DNA from: an uncultured Brachyspira sp. | Lineage (GTDB): Bacteria; Spirochaetota; Brachyspiria; Brachyspirales; Brachyspiraceae | Assembly (NCBI GenBank): GCA_934725655.1 | Contig: CAKVCJ010000143.1 | Location: 1-5,566, forward strand | Length of the DNA stretch: 5,566 bases | Reading direction: 5' to 3' | In this document: one piece after another, positions 1 to 5,533 of the stretch | How positions within the stretch are numbered: the first letter of the stretch is position 1 | Layout of the letters: each line of letters begins with the position of its first letter | Translations under genes and position numbers: made by a program | The notes under the pieces: generated by a model | Database searches by the model: none | The model's input: only the letters and a program-made list of their open reading frames with translations | Told to the model about the DNA's origin: nothing

Positions 1-2
1 AC

Positions 3-1052
3 ATTAAAATAATTATTTTTATATTTGCTGTATCATCCATAGCATTTGCTGATATCACTCCTAAATTCGGTATAAAAAATAATTTTAGTTATATAGATTT
101 AAAAGAAAATGAATATATTCCCAATTCAATATTAAGCAATGATATTTATTTTTATTTAGGTTTTGAATATCTTAATAATAATTTTTATTTTTCATTTAAT
201 CCTGCAATTAGAATATACACTAAAGACAATAGAGAACTTATTTATGATAACGGCAATCTTATAAAACAGTATGATAATAAAGCGTATTTATCTTTTACAT
301 TCGATGAAATACAATTTAATTATATTAATGAGATTTTAGGATTTTATATAGGAAAGAGAAAATTCCATTTCGGTGAAGGTTTTAATAGGCAATATATGTT
401 TGTTGGTGAAAGTGTGCTGTATAATGATTATGAGGCTTTGTATAATACTGAGCTTAATTTTTATCAGGGAAATATCACTCACTCTATAGGTTTCATTACA
501 GACACTAAATCAATAGATTTATTAAAAGAACCGCAGTATTATACTTCTTGGTATTATTTAAAATATTCTTCATCTCATTTGGGTTTAATGGGTATAACAA
601 AATACACTTATGATTTACAAAAGAAAAATAATTTAATGCTTGGTTTTGAGGCTTCATATATATTTGATATAGGTTTTAAATTTTATGGAAATGTTACTTA
701 TAATATTTTAAGCAGTGATAATATTGGAAAGAGTCTTAATGATATAAAAAGCCTTTTGGGAATTAATTATACTTTTATTTATAATTATGATTTTATACTT
801 AGTCCTTATGCAGAATATTTTTATGAGGATAGTCATTCATTTTATTCTATAGGGCTTTATTTATCTTTTCTTAATAATTTATTTAATATAATAACTTATT
901 TCTCTCATTCACCTAATTATAAAATGGATTTAAATGCTAAGCTTCTTATTAATTATAATAATTTTAGTTTTACTTTTAATTATTACACACCTTTTAAAAG
1001 CAATGAATTTTTAGAGCATACATTTGAAGTTAGTTTAGAATATAATTTTTGA
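3..1052 (+). CDS. Outer-membrane beta-barrel protein, 5'-truncated by the window edge
   Basis: The frame is open from the first complete codon at 3 to the TAA at 1050-1052, giving 349 visible residues. The first 16 visible residues are the end of a signal peptide: a hydrophobic run ending in AFA before D17, with cleavage likely after Ala16. Only the initiator Met and a few residues are therefore missing, and the internal ATG at 396 is not the start. The mature part is rich in Tyr, Phe and Asn, with alternating polar and hydrophobic stretches separated by short Asn/Asp turns. The last residues (about 340-349) alternate with F, V, L, Y and a terminal F, the classic C-terminal signature recognised by the BAM machinery. 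A GKRKFHFGEG segment at residues 117-126 resembles the Gly-Arg strand/turn motifs of porin-like barrels. I do not recognise the specific family. A pore or surface protein is an inference from fold alone. It converges with the leftward gene group on the other side of a shared terminator. Confidence 0.8.
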   Translation: MKIIIFIFAVSSIAFADITPKFGIKNNFSYIDLKENEYIPNSILSNDIYFYLGFEYLNNNFYFSFNPAIRIYTKDNRELIYDNGNLIKQYDNKAYLSFTFDEIQFNYINEILGFYIGKRKFHFGEGFNRQYMFVGESVLYNDYEALYNTELNFYQGNITHSIGFITDTKSIDLLKEPQYYTSWYYLKYSSSHLGLMGITKYTYDLQKKNNLMLGFEASYIFDIGFKFYGNVTYNILSSDNIGKSLNDIKSLLGINYTFIYNYDFILSPYAEYFYEDSHSFYSIGLYLSFLNNLFNIITYFSHSPNYKMDLNAKLLINYNNFSFTFNYYTPFKSNEFLEHTFEVSLEYNF

Positions 1053-1095
1053 TATAAAAAACAAATTATATTCTAATAAAAAAATAATTTAAATT

Positions 1096-1140
1096 AAAAA
1101 AGGCAATTATTTATTAAAAAAATAATTTGCCTTTTTGTTT
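1096..1140. terminator. Bidirectional intrinsic terminator between convergent genes
   Basis: The left arm AAAAAGGCAATTAT (1097-1110) pairs with ATAATTTGCCTTTTT (1122-1136), with one bulged base and a loop of about 11 nt. The GGC/GCC core is flanked by an A-run on the left and a T-run on the right. It therefore reads as a hairpin plus U-tract in both directions: rightward for the barrel gene ending at 1052, and leftward for the 43-aa ORF ending at 1145. Pairing was read by eye, without a folding energy. Confidence 0.8.
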
Positions 1141-1144
1141 ATTT

Positions 1145-1276
1145 TTATATAGCTTTAATTTTTTTGCTTGTGATAGTTATAATGTTTTGCTCTTTATATT
1201 TTGTAATGAGCGTTTTTACATCTTCTTTAGCTGTAACAGTCATTACATCTTCTCTCTCTTGAACTTGTGCTTCCAT
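1145..1276 (-). CDS. Small 43-residue protein of unknown function
   Basis: On the minus strand an ATG at 1276-1274 opens 43 codons ending in TAA at 1147-1145. A GGAGG lies 9 nt upstream (1290-1286), the strongest ribosome binding site in the window, which is the main reason to believe this ORF is translated. The protein begins MEAQVQERED and ends in a basic stretch SKKIKAI. It is charged, with no Cys, no Trp and no membrane segment. The pattern of two Val/Ile/Thr-rich stretches (about residues 11-15 and 32-36) around a Lys-rich middle suggests strand-helix-strand, which is a guess. The gene starts 57 nt after the stop of the 188-aa exported protein on the same strand and ends just before the shared terminator, so it looks like the last gene of the mgtE-side transcript. 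I recognise no family. Confidence 0.6.
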   Translation of the reverse strand: MEAQVQEREDVMTVTAKEDVKTLITKYKEQNIITITSKKIKAI

Positions 1277-1285
1277 TATTTTATT

Positions 1286-1290
1286 CCTCC
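1286..1290 (-). promoter_or_regulatory. Strong Shine-Dalgarno site for the 43-aa ORF
   Basis: The minus-strand sequence GGAGGAATAAAATAATG places GGAGG 9 nt before the start codon. The other genes here have AGGA or AAGGAG, or in the case of mgtE nothing clear. This site therefore marks the small ORF as a probable well-translated gene. Confidence 0.65.
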
Positions 1291-1333
1291 ATGAATAATT
1301 TTTTTGATTTAATAATTTCTTAATATTTATTAA

Positions 1334-1900
1334 TTAAAAATCTCCCTCTCTCCATACTTTAAAATCGGGATAGTCTAATTTTTTGGATTTATCTTCATAC
1401 CATTTACAAACTGCAGCGGACATATTTATTACATAGAAGTTAAAATCTGTTTTCCAGCCTTCATTTTTAAATTGTGCAAATGATGGTATAAATTTATTAT
1501 TAATTGATTCATAAATACTTTTTTGCATTTCTTCTGTTGGTATATTATTGTCTTTTATAGCTATTCTTAATATTAGAAGTATAGACATAGATGATAGAGT
1601 TGATGATATAGTGCTGTATTTAGTAAAAATTTCTTCTTTAGAGAAGTTTTGGTTTATGGTATCTGTCCACATTCTTATGAGATTTCCTAAAGCTTCTAAT
1701 TGTTCTGGGGTAGCATTTTTATCAGTTACTATGCTTGCATAATACTCTGCTAATTGATTGAATGTAATAGTTGAGTTGTCATCTGATATGGACAATTCTT
1801 CTGTATTTTCTAATTGCATTGATTTTATCATACTGTCATAATTGTTGGCATATATAGTAGCAATAGCAAATACAAATATTAAAACTATATATTTTCTCAT
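1334..1900 (-). CDS. Exported protein of unknown function, 188 aa
   Basis: Residues 1-18 form a typical signal peptide: Arg2-Lys3, a hydrophobic core and IYA before Asn19, with cleavage likely after Ala18. There is no lipobox Cys, so a periplasmic or secreted soluble protein is more likely than a lipoprotein. The mature part looks largely helical, with an acidic N-terminal region (about 20-60), a hydrophobic helix at about 103-115 that is too short and too late to be a clear membrane anchor, and a Trp-rich, basic-to-acidic C-terminus containing the only Cys (165). The start ATG at 1900 is supported by AGGAA at 1913-1909, 8 nt upstream. It lies 91 nt after mgtE on the same strand. No convincing terminator or promoter is visible in that gap, so co-transcription with mgtE by read-through is plausible. 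I do not recognise the family. Confidence 0.75.
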   Translation of the reverse strand: MRKYIVLIFVFAIATIYANNYDSMIKSMQLENTEELSISDDNSTITFNQLAEYYASIVTDKNATPEQLEALGNLIRMWTDTINQNFSKEEIFTKYSTISSTLSSMSILLILRIAIKDNNIPTEEMQKSIYESINNKFIPSFAQFKNEGWKTDFNFYVINMSAAVCKWYEDKSKKLDYPDFKVWREGDF

Positions 1901-1991
1901 AATTAAAATTCCTAAAAATAGTTTTAATTATTATCGGAATAGTTTAATATTACATTCGTTTTTTATTTTTAAAATAAATACTAATATATTT

Positions 1992-3353
1992 TTATATATT
2001 AATTTTTGTGAGTATTATGCTTGCCAATAATAAATATATAGAAGTTCCAGTAATATCGCATATAGAAGTTACTAAAGGCACACTGCTTGTAGTAGGGTCT
2101 TTTTTTAGTTTTACAAATATAAAAGGCAAACATAATCCTATAAGACTTCCTATTACAACTACACATACCATAGATAATGATACCACCAAAGCTATCATTA
2201 ATCCTCCTCTAAATATAGCAAGTGCTGATACAGCTAAACTCATAGTAATTCCGAGTATAGAAGATATAGCAATTTCTTTAAAAAACATAAACAGCCAATC
2301 GCTTTTTTTTACATCACCGAGTGATAAACTTCTTATTATGAGAGTAGAAGATTGAGCCCCCGCATTTCCTGCACTGTCTATTAGAAGCGGCAAAAAGAAT
2401 ATTAAAGAAACATATTTGCTTATAGTCTCTTCAAATATTCCTATAAAATATCCAGAAAATATATTAATAAAAACTAATATAAAAAGCCAAGTAATTCTTT
2501 TTTTATATAGAGTTAGTATTGAAGCTTGTTTAATATTTCCTGTAAAGTCATCATCTATGCTGATAGCACCAAGTTTGTGGAAGTCTTCAGTTTCTTCTTC
2601 TTCGGCTATATCAAATATATCATCGATGGTAACTATTCCTATTAAAGCATTTTTTGCATCCACTACAGGTATATATAATAAATCATATTTTCTTCCGACA
2701 AGTACAGCCTCTTCTTGGTCTGAATATGCAGAAAGATATATAATGTCAGTATGCATAAGGTTTTCTATTATATCAGTCTTTTTTGCAAATAATAAATCTT
2801 TTAATAAAATATATCCTAATAATATGTTTTTATTATCAACTATATATATAACTTCAAAGGTTTCAGAGTCTTTACCATATTTTCTGATATATTCTAAAGT
2901 TTGATTTACAGAGAAGTTTGGAGGGATTGATATATATTCTGTAGTCATTATACGGCCTACGCTATATTCTGGATAGGCTAGTAATTTTTTGGTGATATCC
3001 AAATCTTCTTTTTCCATTAAAGAAAATATTTTTTTATTTATTTCTTCTGGAAGCTCTTCAAAAAGAGAAGTTCTGTCATCAGGACTCATTTCATGCATTA
3101 ACTCTTCTATTTCTTTGTCATTCATAGAAGATATTAAATCTTCCTGCTCATTAGAATCTAATTCGGCAAAAACTAAAGCGGACTTTTCTGTTGATAATAA
3201 TCTAAAAATAATTGTTTTGTCTTTATTGCTTTCTAATATACGCATTATATCCACTATTTCTATAGGGTGCATATCATTTAGGAGATATTTAAGTTTATCC
3301 CATCTTTTATTTTTTATGATGTTGATTATTTCAATATACTCTGAATTTATCAT
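1992..3353 (-). CDS. mgtE: MgtE-family magnesium transporter
   Basis: The protein is a Mg2+-gated Mg2+ channel/transporter of the inner membrane, 453 aa, a full-length size for the family. Domains in order: the N-terminal superhelical MgtE-N domain (about 15-128); a CBS pair (about 130-190 and 197-250) containing IPVVDAKNALIGIVTIDDI; the acidic linker EEEETED and HKLGA plug-helix region (251-263); and five membrane segments (about 289-306, 313-328, 361-380, 386-415, 427-448). Signature residues are present: GNAGAQ at 329-334, and DP (419-420) followed by VPLVTSICD, with Asp433 matching the pore Mg2+-binding aspartate of the Thermus protein. Cytosolic Mg2+ binding between the N and CBS domains closes the pore in this family. 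The start at 3353 has no clear Shine-Dalgarno site: the preceding bases are almost pure A, and a mini-ORF ends over the start codon. A near-consensus promoter lies at 3454-3482. The exported-protein gene follows 91 nt downstream. Confidence 0.95.
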   Translation of the reverse strand: MINSEYIEIINIIKNKRWDKLKYLLNDMHPIEIVDIMRILESNKDKTIIFRLLSTEKSALVFAELDSNEQEDLISSMNDKEIEELMHEMSPDDRTSLFEELPEEINKKIFSLMEKEDLDITKKLLAYPEYSVGRIMTTEYISIPPNFSVNQTLEYIRKYGKDSETFEVIYIVDNKNILLGYILLKDLLFAKKTDIIENLMHTDIIYLSAYSDQEEAVLVGRKYDLLYIPVVDAKNALIGIVTIDDIFDIAEEEETEDFHKLGAISIDDDFTGNIKQASILTLYKKRITWLFILVFINIFSGYFIGIFEETISKYVSLIFFLPLLIDSAGNAGAQSSTLIIRSLSLGDVKKSDWLFMFFKEIAISSILGITMSLAVSALAIFRGGLMIALVVSLSMVCVVVIGSLIGLCLPFIFVKLKKDPTTSSVPLVTSICDITGTSIYLLLASIILTKINI

Positions 3354-3391
3354 GTTAATTTTTTTCTTTTTTTGTGTATCAATTCTTTCAT
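3350..3391 (-). CDS. Possible basic leader peptide (uORF) overlapping the mgtE start
   Basis: In the mgtE leader an ATG at 3391-3389 opens a 13-codon ORF, MKELIHKKRKKLT, ending in TGA at 3352-3350. That stop overlaps the mgtE ATG (3353-3351) as ATGA, the usual geometry of translational coupling. Five of its last seven residues are Lys or Arg, encoded in a tract with two runs of seven A. There is no Shine-Dalgarno site before either ATG. By analogy, Mg2+ transporter genes such as Salmonella mgtA use short leader peptides as Mg2+ sensors, but that leader is a different sequence. Translation here is unproven, and a 13-codon ORF in AT-rich DNA can arise by chance. Confidence 0.3.
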   Translation of the reverse strand: MKELIHKKRKKLT

Positions 3392-3425
3392 TATTAATAT
3401 ATAATATATAACAAAAATTAGATAA

Positions 3426-3440
3426 AATAATAATAATAAT
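3426..3440. repeat. Trinucleotide repeat (AAT)5 in the pfkA/mgtE intergenic region
   Basis: Five perfect AAT units lie directly upstream of the extended -10 element of the pfkA promoter. They are also inside the predicted mgtE 5' leader, where they read as ATT repeats. Copy-number change would alter the spacing upstream of the pfkA -10 and the length of the mgtE leader. Confidence 0.7.
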
Positions 3441-3448
3441 GATATAAT
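3440..3448 (+). promoter_or_regulatory. Extended -10 promoter for pfkA
   Basis: TGATATAAT is a perfect extended -10 (TGn plus TATAAT, hexamer at 3443-3448). The best -35 candidate, TTAGAT at 3418-3423, is poor and 19 bp away, so the TG extension probably carries recognition. Transcription should start near 3455, giving a leader of about 29 nt with the AAGGAG site of pfkA at 3468-3473. Confidence 0.5.
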
Positions 3449-3453
3449 TAAAT

Positions 3454-3482
3454 ATTATATGTTTTATAAGGAGTTATTTCAA
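3454..3482 (-). promoter_or_regulatory. Sigma-70-type promoter for mgtE
   Basis: On the minus strand TTGAAA (3482-3477) and TATAAT (3459-3454) are separated by exactly 17 bp, five of six and six of six matches to consensus. The predicted start near 3447 gives mgtE a leader of about 94 nt that includes the ATT repeats and the 13-codon mini-ORF. The -35 sits just before the pfkA start codon, and the spacer covers the pfkA ribosome binding site. Confidence 0.55.
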
Positions 3483-3483
3483 T

Positions 3484-4464
3484 ATGGGTGATATAAAGAA
3501 AATAGGAGTATTGACAAGCGGAGGCGACGCTTCAGGAATGAATCCTGCTATAAGAAGTGTTGTTAGAACAGCTATAGCTAATGGATTAGAAGTAGTTGGC
3601 ATAAGAGAGGGTTATCAAGGCTTGATGTATAATAATGTCTATCAGATGCATGCTGGTTCTGTAGGGGGCATTATTAATCATGGCGGTACAATTCTATTTT
3701 CAGCAAGATCTCCAGAGTTTCAAACTGAAGATGGTATGAAAAAAGCAGCTGATAATATGAAATATAATGGAATAGATGCTTTAGTTGTAATAGGCGGAGA
3801 TGGTACTTATAAGGGCGCTTTAGATTTTGCTACGCATCATGAAGAGTTTCCTGTTATTGGCATACCTGGAACTATAGATAATGACATATTTGGTACTGAT
3901 TATACTATAGGCTATGATACTGCTGTAAATGTTGCTATGGATGCTATAGACAAATTAAGAGATACTGCTACTAGTCATGGAAGATGTTTTGTAGTTGAGG
4001 TTATGGGAAGACATGCTGGTTATATTGCTTTGGAAGTTGGAATAGCTTCTGGAGCTGAAGATATACTTATTCCAGAGACAACTACTGATATTGACAAAAT
4101 AGTAGAAAACTTACAAGTAGCAAAGAAGAGAGGTAAAAAATCTTCTATAATAGTAGTTGCTGAAGGCGATGAGTCAGGCGGAGCTATGGAGGTAGCTAAA
4201 CAAATAGAAGGTAAAACAGGTTTTGATACTCGTGTAACTATACTTGGACACATGCAAAGGGGCGGTTCTCCTACTTCTCGTGAACGTCTTATGGCTGCAA
4301 GATTTGGTTATATTGCTGTTAAGGCTTTATTAGAAGGCAAAAGAAATGTTGCTGTTGGTATATGGAAAGGTGAATATACTTATACGCCTTTGGCTGATGC
4401 TGTTAAAAAAGTTCCTAAAGTTGATCCTATAGATTTAGAGTTATGCAGAACTCTTGCTATATGA
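3484..4464 (+). CDS. pfkA: ATP-dependent 6-phosphofructokinase
   Basis: This cytosolic enzyme phosphorylates fructose 6-phosphate with Mg-ATP to fructose 1,6-bisphosphate, the committed step of glycolysis. At 326 aa it is close to the 320 aa of E. coli PfkA and aligns throughout. Visible motifs are LTSGGDASGMN (10-20, nucleotide loop), SARSPEF with Arg75, IGGDG (103-107), PGTIDND (128-134) with catalytic Asp132, Arg167 and VMGR (173-176) for the sugar phosphate, Arg250, and GHMQRGGSP with His256 and Arg259. The residue after GGD is Gly107, and Gly129 stands where PPi-dependent enzymes carry Lys, so ATP rather than pyrophosphate is the expected donor. Arg159 and Glu192 match E. coli Arg154 and Glu187 of the ADP/PEP allosteric site, so allosteric control is possible but not shown. 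AAGGAG at 3468-3473 lies 10 nt before the ATG. The next gene starts 19 nt after its stop. Confidence 0.96.
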   Translation: MGDIKKIGVLTSGGDASGMNPAIRSVVRTAIANGLEVVGIREGYQGLMYNNVYQMHAGSVGGIINHGGTILFSARSPEFQTEDGMKKAADNMKYNGIDALVVIGGDGTYKGALDFATHHEEFPVIGIPGTIDNDIFGTDYTIGYDTAVNVAMDAIDKLRDTATSHGRCFVVEVMGRHAGYIALEVGIASGAEDILIPETTTDIDKIVENLQVAKKRGKKSSIIVVAEGDESGGAMEVAKQIEGKTGFDTRVTILGHMQRGGSPTSRERLMAARFGYIAVKALLEGKRNVAVGIWKGEYTYTPLADAVKKVPKVDPIDLELCRTLAI

Positions 4465-4483
4465 TTTTTAGGATTACTATTTT

Positions 4484-5512
4484 ATGATAAGTACAAATTC
4501 TTTACTTGGCGTTAGAATAGATAGTTTTAATGATGATTTATACACTGCTATAGAACAATTAAAAGATGGAAATGATGTTCTTATAGTAACATTGGATGTG
4601 CATCAATTATTAAAGGTGCGTTCTAATAAAAAATTAAAAAAAATTATAGAGAATGCTGCTTTAGTTATTGCTGCGCACCCTTCTATATCTAAGGCATATA
4701 AGTTTATTTATAAAGAAGAATTAGAATATATTAAAGATTTTACTCTATTTTCCAAGATACTCTCTTATATAGAGCAGACAAAGATGACTATGTTTTTATT
4801 TGGTGATGAAGAGAAATATTTTTTCACAATCACTGAAAAAATAAAAAAAATATATACAGATATAAGTATATTAGGAACATATCAAAATACTAAAAATAAA
4901 AAAGAATTAGAAAAAGCATTTATCGGCTTTAAAAAAATGAACCCTGATGTATTTTTTATATATATGCCTTTTAAAAAATCTTTATATTGGTTTAATGAGA
5001 ATAAAGGTAAATTGGGAATGAAATTATGCATACCCGTTTCAAGACCTTTAGATGGTTTTTCTGGTAAAATAAAATCACCTAGTATGAAAATAATTGATGC
5101 AAATAAAGAAGAATCTTTTTATTTAAAACGAAACATTTTTAGAATATTTTTATATTTTGATTATATAAAGTTTTGGATATTAGTATTTTTTGAAAAGGTT
5201 TCGGTAGATAGGGCGAAGAAGAGAATTATAAAAAATGCTAAAAAAGAAGCTAAGATGGAGGCTAAACAAGAAAAAATTAGGGCTAAGGAATTAAAAAAAG
5301 AAGAAAAGAAAGCTTTAAAGAACTCTAAAAAAGAAGCTAAGATGGAAGCCAAGCAAGAAAAAATTAGGGCTAAAGAATTAAAAAAAGAGGAGAAGCAGGC
5401 TTTGAAAGAAGCTAAAAAAGCTCTAAAAGAAGAAAAGAAATCTCAAAAAAAAGAAAAAAAATCTTTGCAAATAGAAGAAGATAAAAAAGAAGGGGCTGAC
5501 CCAGATAACTAA
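4484..5512 (+). CDS. Divergent WecG/TagA/CpsF-fold protein with Lys-rich repeat tail
   Basis: Residues 1 to about 205 follow the layout of WecG/TagA/CpsF glycosyltransferases, which transfer amino sugars to lipid-linked carriers for envelope polymers. VLIVTLDVHQLLKVRSNKKL (32-51) matches the family's first strand and helix, MFLFGDEEK (103-111) the LLGG loop, and NPDVFFIYMP (153-162) the pDi(l/v)xVglG strand. Key signatures are changed: TLD replaces the usual TxN, the conserved ADG is AAHP (63-66), and there is no PKQE. Activity is therefore doubtful. An aromatic, partly charged stretch (about 216-238) resembles the family's membrane-binding C-terminal appendage. The final 100 residues are Lys/Glu/Ala-rich and probably helical, with a 29-residue tandem repeat at 253-310. 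AGGA at 4470-4473 lies 10 nt before the ATG, and the 19-nt gap to pfkA indicates one operon. Assignment rests on pattern recognition: fold likely, substrate unknown. Confidence 0.7.
   Translation: MISTNSLLGVRIDSFNDDLYTAIEQLKDGNDVLIVTLDVHQLLKVRSNKKLKKIIENAALVIAAHPSISKAYKFIYKEELEYIKDFTLFSKILSYIEQTKMTMFLFGDEEKYFFTITEKIKKIYTDISILGTYQNTKNKKELEKAFIGFKKMNPDVFFIYMPFKKSLYWFNENKGKLGMKLCIPVSRPLDGFSGKIKSPSMKIIDANKEESFYLKRNIFRIFLYFDYIKFWILVFFEKVSVDRAKKRIIKNAKKEAKMEAKQEKIRAKELKKEEKKALKNSKKEAKMEAKQEKIRAKELKKEEKQALKEAKKALKEEKKSQKKEKKSLQIEEDKKEGADPDN
5240..5413 (+). repeat. Two in-frame 87-bp tandem repeats in the glycosyltransferase-like gene
   Basis: Copy 1 is 5240-5326 and copy 2 is 5327-5413, directly abutting. 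By eye they differ at 13 of 87 bases. Each encodes 29 residues beginning KKEAKMEAKQEKIRAKELK. The first 23 residues are identical and all six base changes there are silent. The three amino-acid changes (K to Q, N to E, S to A) fall in the last six codons. A degenerate continuation (KKALKEEKKSQKKEKKS) follows to about 5464. Confidence 0.9.
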
Positions 5513-5533
5513 AATTTATTAAATTTTAGTTAT
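5505..5533. repeat. Perfect 13-bp inverted repeat over the stop codon; possible terminator
   Basis: ATAACTAAAATTT (5505-5517) and AAATTTTAGTTAT (5521-5533) are exact reverse complements around a 3-nt loop. The TAA stop (5510-5512) lies inside the left arm. No T-run follows on either strand and the stem is almost all A/T, so classic intrinsic termination is doubtful. An mRNA-stabilising hairpin, or one that masks the next start at 5532, is equally possible. Confidence 0.5.

Noticed and set aside
1282..1293. Three-codon mini-ORF ATG-GAG-GAA-TAA overlapping the Shine-Dalgarno site of the 43-aa ORF
   Set aside because: The GGAGG is fully explained as a ribosome binding site, and the ATG before it has none of its own; probably coincidence.
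1962..1978. A/T-only palindrome between mgtE and the exported-protein gene as a terminator
   Set aside because: The stem has no G/C pairs, the loop is too tight for full pairing, and no clean U-tract follows.
1548..2030. Plus-strand open frames at 1548-1742 and 1842-2030
   Set aside because: They are antisense to the exported-protein gene and the mgtE end, without ribosome binding sites or protein-like composition.
2008..3411. Three plus-strand open frames (2008-2355, 2416-2904, 2989-3411) opposite mgtE
   Set aside because: They lie antisense to a clearly recognised MgtE coding sequence, have no ribosome binding sites, and translate to Ser/Ile-rich low-information sequence.
3354..3447. Magnesium riboswitch (M-box or mgtA type) in the mgtE leader
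   Set aside because: The leader is about 94 nt of nearly pure A/T with no G/C-rich helices, too short and simple for the known Mg2+ riboswitches.
4020..4253. Minus-strand open frame inside pfkA
   Set aside because: It is a shadow of the pfkA codons, which match the family over their full length.
5161..5352. Minus-strand open frame with Phe/Leu/Ser-rich, membrane-like sequence
   Set aside because: It is the complement of the Lys-rich repeat tail. AAA/GAA/GCT codons read backward as TTT/TTC/AGC, which mimics a hydrophobic protein.
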